NCBI RefSeq assembly: GCF_025717535.1
Contig: NZ_JAJIRO010000005.1
Location: forward strand, 372,001-436,000
Length of the DNA: 64,000 nt
Reading direction: 5' to 3'
Origin: Paucibacter sp. Y2R2-4
Lineage (GTDB): Bacteria; Pseudomonadota; Gammaproteobacteria; Burkholderiales; Burkholderiaceae_C
Shown: positions 7,042 through 15,847 of the stretch, piece after piece
Numbering within the stretch: position 1 is the first letter of the stretch
Layout of the letters: the number at the start of each line of letters is the position of its first letter
Program-made: the position numbers and the translations under genes
Notes under the pieces: generated by a model
Told to the model about the DNA's origin: nothing
What the model saw: the letters and a program-made list of their open reading frames with translations, nothing else
Database searches by the model: none

Positions 7042-9915
7042 ATGGTCGGGTTCGAGCAAGAACAAAAGCAAAAACAAGAAGACAGTGCGGCATCAGCAAA
7101 AGGGCGCTGGCGGGGCCTTGCAAGGCCTGTGTTCAGTCTCATTGGCCTTTTCGCTGGGATCCCTCAGCAGGCGCTTGCCGCGGCCCCTGAGGCTTTGTCT
7201 TCGCAAGCTAACGCCTTCGCCTACACGCTGGACGATTGCAATCGACCTGAGCCTCAGCGGCTTTTGCTGGCGGCGGCGATGGCCAACACCGAGGCGCGCG
7301 CTTATTGGTTGAGCGCACGCTGGATCCAATGGCCGGGCATGCCCGCGGCCGGCGCCCAAACGCGCTACAAGCTTTATTCCTCTAGCCAAGGCCAGCTGCA
7401 GCTGCGTGTTGGGGAGGCCGTGCAGGGCGCTGAAGGCGTATTGACATTGATCGAGCCTGAGCAGCCCATGCCCGCTGAGTTGCAAACGCGCTTCAAGTTC
7501 GTCGCGCCTGGGGCGCGGCTGCAAGTCCCTGGGTCTTTTGCGCCGCAACTGAAGCGCTGGTTGCGGGGTCAGGTCTTGCTGGTGCAAGAAGACAGCGCGG
7601 GGCGGGTCTTGGCGAGCACGGCTTTGCAAAGCCCGGGCGTCTTGGACGATGTGTACGCGTCGGCACAGAAGGTGGCGGACTTGGGTGTGACGCTGAGCCC
7701 CGCCCAGGCTGCACGAGCGGCCACCCAGTTCAAGCTTTGGGCGCCCACGGCCCAGGCCGTGGCCCTGTGTCCTTATGCCCAGGGGCAAAGCCTCGCGACA
7801 GACTTGCCTCAGCCCCTCGCAAGAGAGGAGCGCAGCGGCGTCTGGCGTCTGGGCATGGCCGGCAGTTTGCGCGGGCAGTACTACAACTATCTGGTCGATG
7901 TGTGGGTGCCGGGCCTGGGTCTGGTGCGCAATCGCGTCACCGACCCCTACTCGGTCAGCCTGACGACCGACTCCAAACGCAGCTATGTAGCCGATCTGAA
8001 CGACGCGGCCTTGAAGCCTGCCCATTGGGAGCGGACGCCGCAGCCCAAGCGCCTCAAGGCGCAGACCGATATGGTCATTTACGAGTTGCATGTGCGCGAC
8101 TTCTCTTTGCATGATGCATCGGTCAGCGCGGCGCACCGCGGCAAGTACCTGGCCTTCACCGAGCGGCAATCGCAGGGCATGCGGCATCTGCGGGCTTTGG
8201 CGGCGGCCGGCTTGACCGATGTTCATCTGCTGCCGATCTTTGATTTGGCCTCGGTGCCAGAAGCCGCTTGCGTCACGCCCAAGGTGCCGGCGGCTCCGCC
8301 CGACAGCGAGGCGCAGCAAGCCGTGGTGATGGCGGTGGCCGCGCAGGACTGCTTCAACTGGGGCTACGACCCTTTCCACTACAACGCCCCCGAGGGCAGT
8401 TATGCCAGCGACTCCAGCGACGGCGCTCGCCGTGTGCTGGAGTTGCGCCAGATGGTGCAAGCCCTGCACAGCGAGGGGCTGCGGGTGGGCATGGATGTGG
8501 TCTACAACCACACGGCCGCAGCCGGCCAGCATCCGCAGTCGGTGCTGGACCGCATCGTGCCGGGCTATTACCAACGCCTGGATGCCAAGGGCACGATTGA
8601 GCGCTCTACCTGCTGCGACAACACCGCCACCGAGCACGCCATGATGGCCAAGCTGATGATCGATTCGGTGGCTTTGTGGGCGCGCGAGTACCGGCTTGAT
8701 TCCTTCCGCTTCGACCTGATGGCGCACCAGCCGCGGGCGGTGATGGAGGCCTTGCAAAAGCGCGTCAATGCGGCGGCGGGGCGGCCGGTGCAGTTGATCG
8801 GCGAGGGCTGGAATTTTGGCGAGGTGGCCAACGGCGCGCGCTTTGTGCAGGCTTCGCAGCTGTCGCTGAACGGATCGGGCATTGGCACCTTCAGTGACCG
8901 AGGGCGCGATGCCGCGCGCGGCGGTAGCGCTGGCGACAGCGGTGACTCGATCATTCAAAACCAGGGCTGGTTGAACGGCTTGGTCTATGCGCCGAATGCG
9001 CTGGCGCCCCAGCGCCCGATGTCCGATTTGATGCAGGCGGCTGATTTGATTCGCGTCGGCTTGGCCGGCTCGCTGCGGGACTACCGCATGCAGACCTGGC
9101 GTGGCGAGCAGCGCCGCTTGGCCGAGATTGCCTATGGCGATCAGCCGGCGGGCTATGTCTCCCAGCCCGCCGAAGTGGTCAATTATGTGGAGAACCACGA
9201 CAACCAGACGTTGTTCGACATCCATGTACTGAAGCTGCCGCGCGAAACCTCGGTGCAGGACCGGGCGCGGGTGCAAATCTTGGGGGCGGCGCTGACCGCC
9301 TTCAGCCAGGGCGTGGCTTACTTCCATGCCGGTCAGGATGTGATGCGTTCCAAATCGCTGGACCGCAACAGCTATGACTCGGGCGACTGGTTCAACCGCC
9401 TGGACTGGTCTTACCAAGACAATGGTTTCGGCAGTGGCTTGCCGCCGAAGGCGGACAACGGCGAGTTCTATCCGCGGCTGAGTGAGTTCTTGTCCGACGC
9501 GTCCCTCAAGCCCAGCCCGGCCGAGCTGGCCTGGAGCCGCGATGCCTTTCGTGATCTCTTGAAGATTCGCGCCAGCTCCATGCTGTTTCGCCTGCGCAGC
9601 GCGGAGGAGGTGCAGCGCCGCCTGCGTTTCTTGAACACCGGGCCGCAACAGAACCCGGTGTTGGTGGCTGGGCTTTTGGACGGCCGTGGCTTGGCAGATG
9701 CCGGTTTCAAACGAGTTCTGTACATGATCAATGTGGCGCCCACAACTCAGCAATTGCAGCTGCCCGAAGCGGAAAGGATGAACTGGGTTTTGCATCCGGT
9801 GCATTTGGCGCCCGGGGCCGCCGATCAAGCGCCAGCCCAGCAAGCGCGCTGGGATGCAGGCAGCCGCACGTTTAGCGTGCCAGGCCGCACAGCCATGGTC
9901 TGGGTGCAGCATTGA
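7042..9915 (+). CDS. pulA: Secreted pullulanase-type debranching enzyme, GH13
   Basis: Alpha-1,6-glucosidase acting on pullulan and branched starch, 957 residues from the chosen ATG. I chose 7042 because AAGGGGG lies six bases upstream; a longer frame from 6934 would run across the promoter region. The N-terminus has a long polar n-region, a hydrophobic stretch (FSLIGLFAGI) and an ALA cut site near residue 47, so it is probably exported. Order of domains: N-terminal pullulanase beta domains, CBM48-like region (about 220-320), catalytic barrel, C-terminal beta domain. Motifs: the pullulanase signature NWGYDP, DVVYNHT, FRFDLMAH with nucleophile Asp558, IGEGWNFG with acid/base Glu588 and VENHDNQ with Asp720. 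Divergent from the amylase, it would complete extracellular starch breakdown. Confidence 0.94.
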   Translation: MVGFEQEQKQKQEDSAASAKGRWRGLARPVFSLIGLFAGIPQQALAAAPEALSSQANAFAYTLDDCNRPEPQRLLLAAAMANTEARAYWLSARWIQWPGMPAAGAQTRYKLYSSSQGQLQLRVGEAVQGAEGVLTLIEPEQPMPAELQTRFKFVAPGARLQVPGSFAPQLKRWLRGQVLLVQEDSAGRVLASTALQSPGVLDDVYASAQKVADLGVTLSPAQAARAATQFKLWAPTAQAVALCPYAQGQSLATDLPQPLAREERSGVWRLGMAGSLRGQYYNYLVDVWVPGLGLVRNRVTDPYSVSLTTDSKRSYVADLNDAALKPAHWERTPQPKRLKAQTDMVIYELHVRDFSLHDASVSAAHRGKYLAFTERQSQGMRHLRALAAAGLTDVHLLPIFDLASVPEAACVTPKVPAAPPDSEAQQAVVMAVAAQDCFNWGYDPFHYNAPEGSYASDSSDGARRVLELRQMVQALHSEGLRVGMDVVYNHTAAAGQHPQSVLDRIVPGYYQRLDAKGTIERSTCCDNTATEHAMMAKLMIDSVALWAREYRLDSFRFDLMAHQPRAVMEALQKRVNAAAGRPVQLIGEGWNFGEVANGARFVQASQLSLNGSGIGTFSDRGRDAARGGSAGDSGDSIIQNQGWLNGLVYAPNALAPQRPMSDLMQAADLIRVGLAGSLRDYRMQTWRGEQRRLAEIAYGDQPAGYVSQPAEVVNYVENHDNQTLFDIHVLKLPRETSVQDRARVQILGAALTAFSQGVAYFHAGQDVMRSKSLDRNSYDSGDWFNRLDWSYQDNGFGSGLPPKADNGEFYPRLSEFLSDASLKPSPAELAWSRDAFRDLLKIRASSMLFRLRSAEEVQRRLRFLNTGPQQNPVLVAGLLDGRGLADAGFKRVLYMINVAPTTQQLQLPEAERMNWVLHPVHLAPGAADQAPAQQARWDAGSRTFSVPGRTAMVWVQH

Positions 9916-10105
9916 GTACGTTCTAGCTTGGCAGATGGCGCGAGGCCGGCTTGAGTGGGATGAATAGCGGTAAAGAGGGGTCTAAACGCGTGGCGCTGAG
10001 TCGGGTGCAGCAGTAGGATCAAACGCATCCCGTCCCTTCTTGCTGTGGCTTGTGCCGCTTGGCTGCTCAGCTCCTTGCAGAGGGAACTCACTGCCAGGAG
10101 CTGCC

Positions 10106-11293
10106 ATGAAAACTGGATGCACCTCGCTGATCACTTGGATCGGTTTGATTTTGAGTCTGTCGCTGTGTGGCTGCGCCTCTGGGCCCCGCGGCGAACTGAG
10201 TAAGCCGGCGCTTCAGCTGTTTCACGACGAGCTGTTCAAGCCGCCCGCCAAGGCTCTGGACCCCTCGGCGATCTTTGCCTTGAGTCCGGCGATGGAGGAA
10301 TACCTGTCCTTCGATATCGCCCGGCATTCGCGCAACAAAGGTTCTCGCCAAGGCCTGCTGGATGCGCTTTACAACAAGAGCTTGTTGCAACTCGAGTACG
10401 ACGACAGCATGACGCGCGACGCCGCCCAGGCCTTTGCTGAGCGTCGTGGCAATTGCTTGTCACTCGTCATCATGACCGGGGCATTTGCCAAGCACTTGGG
10501 CCTGCCGGTGCGCTATCAAAGCGTTTATGTCGAAGAGGTCTGGAGTCGCACCTCAGACATGTATTTCTTGTCCGGCCATGTGAATTTGAGCCTGGGCCGG
10601 CGCATGTCTGAGGCGGGCTTTTCAAGCGTTGGCAATGAGATGATGACGGTGGATTTCATGCCCCCCGAGCGCGGCAAGATGCACTACACCCGCGAGATCA
10701 GCGAAGAGGCCGTGATGGCGCTGTTCATGAACAACCGTGCCGCTGAGAGCTTGCGTGACGGACAGGTGGACGAAGCTTATTGGTGGGCGCGCGGTGCGCT
10801 GACGGTTGATCCGAAACAGCTCTTGGCCTACAACACGCTGGCCGTGATCTATCGGCGCAAAGGCCAATCTGCGCTGGCCGAGCCGGCCTTGAGGCATGTC
10901 TTGGCGGAAGAACCGGCCAATGTGCAGGCCATGTCCAATCTGGTCTTGGTGATGGGGGATTTGGGGCGAGCTCAAGAAGCGCAGACCTTCTCTCGGCGAC
11001 TGGCCGAGTTGCAGCCTTATCCGCCCTACAAGTATTTCAATCTGGGCGTGGAGGCGATGAAGGCGGGTGAGTTCGCCAAGGCGCGTGAACTGTTCGGCAA
11101 AGAAATCGAGCGCTCCGCCTACTTCCATGAGTTCCATTTCTGGTCGGCCATGGCCAGCTTTGGCTTGGGGGATTTGAAGGCGGCGCGTCAGCAAATGGCC
11201 CTGGCCGTGGAGAACAGCACCACACCCAAAGACCGCGAGCGTTACAGCGCCAAGCTCGATCTGCTCAAGCTGCAGCGCAAGCCGTTCCAATAA
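10106..11293 (+). CDS. Lipoprotein with transglutaminase-like and TPR domains
   Basis: Predicted lipoprotein of 395 residues: a signal peptide ending in LCGC (lipid-modified Cys23). A transglutaminase/cysteine-protease-like core follows, with the likely nucleophile Cys117 in RRGNCLSL and His158 in SGHVNL; a third catalytic Asp probably lies near MMTVDFMP. Residues about 225-345 form tetratricopeptide repeats (WARGALTVDPKQLLAYNTLA and similar). The start at 10106 has AGGAG five bases upstream and gives a proper signal peptide. The protein stands alone. Its fold suggests cleavage or cross-linking of a periplasmic protein held by the TPR part, but the substrate is unknown. Confidence 0.8.
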   Translation: MKTGCTSLITWIGLILSLSLCGCASGPRGELSKPALQLFHDELFKPPAKALDPSAIFALSPAMEEYLSFDIARHSRNKGSRQGLLDALYNKSLLQLEYDDSMTRDAAQAFAERRGNCLSLVIMTGAFAKHLGLPVRYQSVYVEEVWSRTSDMYFLSGHVNLSLGRRMSEAGFSSVGNEMMTVDFMPPERGKMHYTREISEEAVMALFMNNRAAESLRDGQVDEAYWWARGALTVDPKQLLAYNTLAVIYRRKGQSALAEPALRHVLAEEPANVQAMSNLVLVMGDLGRAQEAQTFSRRLAELQPYPPYKYFNLGVEAMKAGEFAKARELFGKEIERSAYFHEFHFWSAMASFGLGDLKAARQQMALAVENSTTPKDRERYSAKLDLLKLQRKPFQ

Positions 11294-11338
11294 GACTCCA
11301 GACCTGAATGGCGTGCTCCTGAGTGCTCTTGAGTATGT

Positions 11339-11674
11339 TTAAGCCAGCGGCGGCAGGCCGTGGCGAGCGCGGGCACGGGCGCAGGCTTCATCGCCAATGC
11401 CCATCGGTGCGCGCAGGCCAAACTCACGGCAGGGAGCCGGGCGCCATTCGTAAATGCCGCAGCCGGCCTTGACGCCAATCTGGCCCACCAGGGCAGCGCA
11501 GCGCGGTGAGGCGTGGTCGGTGCCGCGCATGCGGGCCAAGCTGTCCGTTAGCTCCACGGTCAGTCCATCGGGCACGCAGCCGCCCTCGCTGAGCAGTTCT
11601 TGCCGCGCAAAGTCGACCCGAAAGCTCGCGCAACAAGCGCCGCAGCGCACGCAGGGGTTGTCGGATTCGGCCAT
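11339..11674 (-). CDS. YkgJ-family cysteine cluster protein
   Basis: Small protein (111 residues) of the YkgJ/CxxCxxCC family, thought to bind zinc or an Fe-S cluster; molecular role not settled. The N-terminal NPCVRCGACCASF holds four cysteines, followed by further Cys residues in GGCVPDG, SPRCAAL, AGCGIYEWRPAPCREF and DEACARAR, the usual spacing. I chose the ATG at 11674, which gives the short N-terminus usual in the family. A TTG at 11695 overlaps the stop of the upstream kinase gene and is the alternative. It lies in one direction with the kinase-USP gene and is probably co-transcribed. Confidence 0.85.
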   Translation of the reverse strand: MAESDNPCVRCGACCASFRVDFARQELLSEGGCVPDGLTVELTDSLARMRGTDHASPRCAALVGQIGVKAGCGIYEWRPAPCREFGLRAPMGIGDEACARARARHGLPPLA

Positions 11675-11691
11675 CTTGTTTGGGGTGCAGC

Positions 11692-13158
11692 TCAAGCGGT
11701 GCGCGCGGCTTCGCGAACCACGGTCACCGAACAGTCGGACTGGGTCACCACCTGGGCCGACACGCTGCCCAGGTAGCGCCGCAGCGTCGAAGCACCGCGC
11801 GCGCCCATGACGATGTGGTCGGCGCCATTCTTGGCGGCAAATTCAATGATGGCCGCCGCTGCGTCAGGCGCTTCCAGCACATGAAAGGTCAGGCGTCCGT
11901 CTTCCAGATTCAGCGCGCGGCTGATCGGGCGGGCCCAGTGGCGCAGCGCGATCAGCTGCTTCACATGCACGCTCTTGCCGTCCTTGTCGGTCAATTCGTC
12001 CATGCCGATGCGGTTGGTCTTCATCACGCTGACGCAGGCCAGCCGCGCGCCAGGTTCGGTCTGCACGATGCGGCGCACTGTTTCGCGCAACTGCTCCAGC
12101 AGAGCCGGCGTGGCATGTTGAATGTCTACCGCGGCCATGATGATGGGACTGCGGGCGAGCTGCTCGGTGGCGCTGGCCTGCGCCACCGGCTCGGTGCCGA
12201 GGGCGAAGAACCAGCGCTTGAGCGTCTTCAAGCTGCCGCTGGTGCTCATCTTCTTGGCGCGCGCAGTTAGTGCCACTTCATGCGGGTGCTGCAGGTCAAA
12301 GATCAGCTGGGCGGCGCTCTGGTAGCGCCGCTCGGGCTTGACCTCCAGGCAATGCAGGATCACTTCCTGGAACCACGGCGGCAGCTCCGGGTCGATGGCA
12401 CGTGGCGGCACCGGCTCCACATACAAGCGGCGGCGCAGACCGCGCACCGAGGAAGGTTGGCCAAAGGGGCGCTCGCCGGTGGACAGGTGATAGAGCATCA
12501 CACCCAGCGCAAACAAATCGCTGCGCGGGTCATTGCGCACAAACTGCACTTGTTCGGGCGACATATAGGGGCCGGTGCCCATGGGCAGGGAGAACTCTTC
12601 TTCCAGCAGATCGGGCAGATGGTCGTGGCGCGACAGACCAAAGTCCACCAGCACGGCCGCACCATCGGGGCGGAACATGATGTTGCTGGGCTTGATGTCT
12701 AGGTGTACCACATGTTGGCGATGCAGGTCTTGCAAGGCGGTGGCGACCTTGATGCCTATGTCTATGACCTCGTCCAGCGGCAGCGGCGCTTCGTCCAGGC
12801 GTGGCCGCAGCGAAGCGCCGCCAATGCGCTCCATCACGATATAGGCCTGCCGGGTCCAGTCGCCGCGCGCCACAAATTTGGGCACATGCGGGCCCTTCAG
12901 CGCCGGCATCAGCATTTGTTCGACTTCAAAGCCGACGATGGTGGCCGGGTCTTCGCCGCCCTTGATGCGCGGCACTTTCATGATCAAAGGGAAGCTCTCA
13001 CCCTCGATTGGCTCCAGTCGGGTGACGCGCCATAGATTGGCCATGCCGCCCTGGTGCATGCGCTCTTCCAGCTTGAAGCCATCCAACACCAGGCCCGGCT
13101 CCAGATTGGCGATCGGGGGCAGCAGGGTGCTGTTGAGTCCGGCATCAGACTTGGGCAT
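11692..13158 (-). CDS. Ser/Thr protein kinase fused to a universal stress protein domain
   Basis: Two-domain cytoplasmic protein of 488 residues. Residues about 28-295 are a Hanks-type kinase: IMKVPR with the ATP-contacting Lys61, VHLDIKPSN with catalytic Asp154, VDFG (171-174) and an SPEQ activation-loop end near 200. The Gly-rich loop is HQGGMANLW, a reduced form. Residues about 330-488 are a UspA domain with the nucleotide-binding pattern MGARGASTLRRYLGSVS. No transmembrane segment is seen. Kinase-USP fusions are known in Burkholderiales and are taken to link phosphorylation to stress signals, but the targets are unknown. The next gene, YkgJ, starts at or just after its stop. Confidence 0.92.
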   Translation of the reverse strand: MPKSDAGLNSTLLPPIANLEPGLVLDGFKLEERMHQGGMANLWRVTRLEPIEGESFPLIMKVPRIKGGEDPATIVGFEVEQMLMPALKGPHVPKFVARGDWTRQAYIVMERIGGASLRPRLDEAPLPLDEVIDIGIKVATALQDLHRQHVVHLDIKPSNIMFRPDGAAVLVDFGLSRHDHLPDLLEEEFSLPMGTGPYMSPEQVQFVRNDPRSDLFALGVMLYHLSTGERPFGQPSSVRGLRRRLYVEPVPPRAIDPELPPWFQEVILHCLEVKPERRYQSAAQLIFDLQHPHEVALTARAKKMSTSGSLKTLKRWFFALGTEPVAQASATEQLARSPIIMAAVDIQHATPALLEQLRETVRRIVQTEPGARLACVSVMKTNRIGMDELTDKDGKSVHVKQLIALRHWARPISRALNLEDGRLTFHVLEAPDAAAAIIEFAAKNGADHIVMGARGASTLRRYLGSVSAQVVTQSDCSVTVVREAARTA

Positions 13159-13222
13159 GGGCAGATTCCTGGTGAGGCGGGAGACGTTGGCGGCGACGAG
13201 GCAAGACCTGGCACCAAGAATG

Positions 13223-13966
13223 CTACTCGCCCTTCAGCAGGCGCTGCGCCAGTCGCTCGGGCAGGCCGGCGGCGCGAATGCTGGCGGCGGCGGCCTCCAC
13301 GTCATAGGGCACACGTTGAAAAGTCAGCTCCGCGCTGACGCTGTCAAACACGGCATAGCAGGCGGCCGGGTTGCCATCGCGCGGCTGGCCGCAGGAACCG
13401 GGAATCACCAGCCATTGCCGATTCGGCAAGAGCGGAATCGTGACATCGGGCGCCGGCGTGAATTCGCCAGCCTTGCCAGTGCCCGAGAGGTGGTAAAGCA
13501 TGGGCTCATGCATATGGCCGCAGAAGGTGAAGCGGGCTTCTGTGGCATGCAGGCTGCGCATGGCTTCGATGCGGCCTTGAATATAGTCCCAGCCGCTCGG
13601 GTCATAGGCATTGGCGTGCACGAAGAGCCGGTCTTCGTGCGTCGCCGTCAAGGGCAATTGGGCGAGAAAGGCGAGCTGCTTGGCGCTGAGCTGGCCATGG
13701 GTCCATTCGATCACCTGCCGGGCTTCTTCGCGCATCGTCGGGCCAGAGCCCTGGGCGACGGCCGCATCGTGATTGCCGCGCACCGCCACAGCGCCCGCGT
13801 CGACCAGTTCCATCACCTTGTCCAAGACCCAGGCCGGGTCGCCGCCATAGCCGACAAAGTCGCCCAAGAGGGCGTAATCGGTGACTCCCAAGTTCTGCGC
13901 ATGCTCGAGCACGGCTGAAAAGGCTTGGGCGTTGGCGTGCAGATCGGTGATGAGGGCAATTTTCAT
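13223..13966 (-). CDS. Metallophosphoesterase (calcineurin-like, YfcE/ApaH-like)
   Basis: Predicted two-metal phosphatase of 247 residues. All metal-site motifs are visible: DLHANAQAF at the N-terminus, GDFVGYGGDP, RGNHDAAV, a TH pair and CGHMHEPM. A C-terminal PGSCGQPRDGNP motif is typical of the group acting on dinucleotide polyphosphates or small phosphoesters. No signal peptide is present, so it is cytoplasmic. It is 64 bases upstream of the kinase-USP gene on the same strand, and phosphatase plus kinase in one unit is suggestive, but a link to protein dephosphorylation is only inference. Confidence 0.88.
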   Translation of the reverse strand: MKIALITDLHANAQAFSAVLEHAQNLGVTDYALLGDFVGYGGDPAWVLDKVMELVDAGAVAVRGNHDAAVAQGSGPTMREEARQVIEWTHGQLSAKQLAFLAQLPLTATHEDRLFVHANAYDPSGWDYIQGRIEAMRSLHATEARFTFCGHMHEPMLYHLSGTGKAGEFTPAPDVTIPLLPNRQWLVIPGSCGQPRDGNPAACYAVFDSVSAELTFQRVPYDVEAAAASIRAAGLPERLAQRLLKGE

Positions 13967-14066
13967 GGCAAGCCCAGCATGCCATGCTTGCCTGACGTCG
14001 GGCTGATGCCAACGTCAGGCCTTTCTTGCTTTCCCCTCAGGGTTTGCCTTGGGGTGTTCGGCCCAA

Positions 14067-15332
14067 TCAGGCCTTGCGAGCGTGCATGCGCTTGTTGCGC
14101 GCCACCAGGCCCAGCAGGCCCAGACCGGCCAGCAGCAGGGCGTAGCTCTCGGGTTCTGGCACCGGGGCGTTGACTGACAAGGCCACGAACTGGGTGAACT
14201 GGCTGGCGCCGAAGTTGTTGTCCGACACCAGCACCAGGGTCTGCTTGCCGTCGATGACCGGGCCCAGGGTGATGCCTTCGATATTGTCCAGCGCGAGCGT
14301 GGAGCCGTCGTCATTCTTCAGCGTCGACAAATCCAGCAGCAGCTCCTTGCTGACGGCCGTGAAGCTCTGGCCGGCCAGCGAGTCCAGGCCCGAAACATCG
14401 GTGGCTTGGCGTGCATCGGCGTAGTACAGACGGATGGTGTTGCCGGTGGGCTTGCCATCGGTGGTGGCAGCGACGCCCGGCGTAGCGGCGCCGACGCCAA
14501 AGGAGCGCTCGATGGCGATGAACTGGCGGTCGCCCACGGCGATCAGGTCGGTCAAGCCATTGGTGGCGAACTGGCCAGGCACCGGCGGCAGCACCACCGG
14601 GGCGACTTGGTAGACGTATTCGGCGCCGGCTTTGCCGCTGTTCAAGTCAAAGGAGAGCAGGCGAGAGTTGCTGCCGTTGTTGACGGTGGCGGGCAGGTCG
14701 TCTTGGCTCAGCGCGTTCTCGGTCGCAGTCCACAAGGTTTTGCCGTCCTTGGACAGCGTCAGGCTTTCAAAGGCCAGGTTGTTGTAAATGCCGCGGTCGC
14801 CAGTGCTTGCGCCACCGATCGAGCCGGCCGGCTTGAAGCGATCAGGCACCGTGAATTCGCCGGCATAGCTGCCGTCCAGATTCATGCTGCGCACGGTCGG
14901 GTCTTGAAAGCCAGCGGCGGCGCGCTGACCTTCATTGGTCCAATAGATGCGATTGCGAGCGGCATCCAGACGCAGGCTTTCAGGGTCCACTTGATTGGTG
15001 CCGAAGGTACTGCCGTCGGCCTTCAGGATGGTGGTCACTGCATTGAAGCTGACGCCGGCGCTGTTGGCCGTGGCGCTGCGTTGGAACTTGGAAATGTCCA
15101 GGCTCAATTCGTAAAAACGCGCTGGGTTCAGCGCACTGCGGTCATCGCTGATGGCCAGATAGCGGCCGGTGGCGGCGTTGTAGTCGATGCCCGAGAGGCC
15201 GCCGACGGTGGTACCGGAATAGTTGCGGCCGGATTCAACGATTTGTTGGCCGATATAGCTGAGCGACAGGGTTTCGGCCTGAACGGCACCGATGTTGAGG
15301 AGGGCTGCGCTGAGGGCAAGAAGTTTTTTCAT
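14067..15332 (-). CDS. PEP-CTERM protein with esterase-like phytase domain
   Basis: Exported protein of 421 residues. It starts with a clear signal peptide (MKKLLALSAALLNIGAVQA) and ends with a PEP-CTERM sorting tail: VPEP, a hydrophobic ALLLAGLGLLGLV stretch and the basic RNKRMHARKA. The middle is the 'esterase-like activity of phytase' domain: a beta-propeller with GGLSGIDY, YLAISDDRS, DPESLRLD, FESLTLSKDG, FIAIERSF and EGITLGP motifs. The PEP-CTERM tail implies an exosortase elsewhere in the genome and delivery to the outer surface. An upstream in-frame start at 15359 lies in non-coding-looking sequence with a hairpin, so I prefer 15332. Whether it hydrolyses phosphoesters is not shown by sequence. 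Confidence 0.88.
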   Translation of the reverse strand: MKKLLALSAALLNIGAVQAETLSLSYIGQQIVESGRNYSGTTVGGLSGIDYNAATGRYLAISDDRSALNPARFYELSLDISKFQRSATANSAGVSFNAVTTILKADGSTFGTNQVDPESLRLDAARNRIYWTNEGQRAAAGFQDPTVRSMNLDGSYAGEFTVPDRFKPAGSIGGASTGDRGIYNNLAFESLTLSKDGKTLWTATENALSQDDLPATVNNGSNSRLLSFDLNSGKAGAEYVYQVAPVVLPPVPGQFATNGLTDLIAVGDRQFIAIERSFGVGAATPGVAATTDGKPTGNTIRLYYADARQATDVSGLDSLAGQSFTAVSKELLLDLSTLKNDDGSTLALDNIEGITLGPVIDGKQTLVLVSDNNFGASQFTQFVALSVNAPVPEPESYALLLAGLGLLGLVARNKRMHARKA

Positions 15333-15355
15333 GGCGTGAGGTCTGAGGTTCAAAC

Positions 15356-15376
15356 TCAAGCCCGGACTGGGCTTGA
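15356..15376. repeat. Perfect hairpin upstream of the PEP-CTERM gene
   Basis: TCAAGCCC and GGGCTTGA, eight-base arms around a five-base loop, 23 bases before the PEP-CTERM start. It could be a weak terminator of argF readthrough or a structure in the leader; no strong T-run follows on either strand. Confidence 0.5.
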
Positions 15377-15432
15377 TATGACATTCAGCCTAACGGCGCA
15401 AAGTGACAGACTGCGTTTGCGCTTTTGCGAGA

Positions 15433-15454
15433 CCCTGATCCGTTTGGATCAGGG
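15433..15454. repeat. Perfect hairpin between the argF repeat array and the PEP-CTERM gene
   Basis: CCCTGATCC-GTTT-GGATCAGGG, nine-base arms with a four-base loop. It may terminate argDF transcription after the repeat array, but on the minus strand only TCTCGC follows, so this is uncertain. Confidence 0.5.
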
Positions 15455-15471
15455 CTTGAATGCTCAGGATG

Positions 15472-15847
15472 TCAGCCGATGCGGCCCAGCAAAAGGTACT
15501 CCATGAGTGCCATTTGCACATGCATTCTGTTTTGGTGCGCACCCGCCGCTGACGCGGCTTCACTTGGCGGGGCGCCAAGTGAGTGCACCCCGAATCGCAT
15601 GCGGCCCTATTGGGCCGGGCACACCTCGGCTTTCAGCCGATGCGGCCGAGCAAAAGGTACTCCATGAGTGCCTTTTGCACATGCATTCTGTTTTGGTGCG
15701 CACCCGCCGCTGACGCGGCTTCACTTGGCGGGGCGCCAAGTGAGTGCACCCCGAATCGCATGCGGCCCTATTGGGCCGGGCACACCTCGGCTTTCAGCCG
15801 ATGCGGCCGAGCAAAAGGTACTCCATGAGTGCCTTTTGCACATGCAT
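15472..15847. repeat. Tandem 161-bp repeat, 2.3 copies, containing the argF 3' end
   Basis: Units at 15472-15632, 15633-15793 and a partial unit at 15794-15847 are nearly identical (I see two single-base differences between the first two in the argF-like part). Each unit begins with a copy of the last 54 bases of argF, stop codon included, followed by 107 intergenic bases. Inside the intergenic part are two hairpins: CACTTGGCG/CGCCAAGTG (15561-15581 and 15722-15742) and CGGCCC-TATT-GGGCCG (15602-15617 and 15763-15778). Together with the two hairpins at 15356 and 15433 this accounts for the 461 bases between genes. Confidence 0.93.

Noticed and set aside
7093-9912. A 939-codon open frame antisense to the pullulanase gene
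   Set aside because: Composition reflects the complement of a GC-rich coding frame; no start with a ribosome binding site and no domain. The sense gene has every GH13 motif.
13991-14019. Terminator after the PEP-CTERM gene (CCTGACGT/ACGTCAGG hairpin)
   Set aside because: The hairpin is good but the required T-run is missing on the minus strand, the direction of the gene.
15472-15847. Repeat array as a CRISPR or integron attC array
   Set aside because: Only 2.3 units of 161 bases, directly adjacent with no spacers, and the unit contains the argF 3' end. This is tandem duplication.
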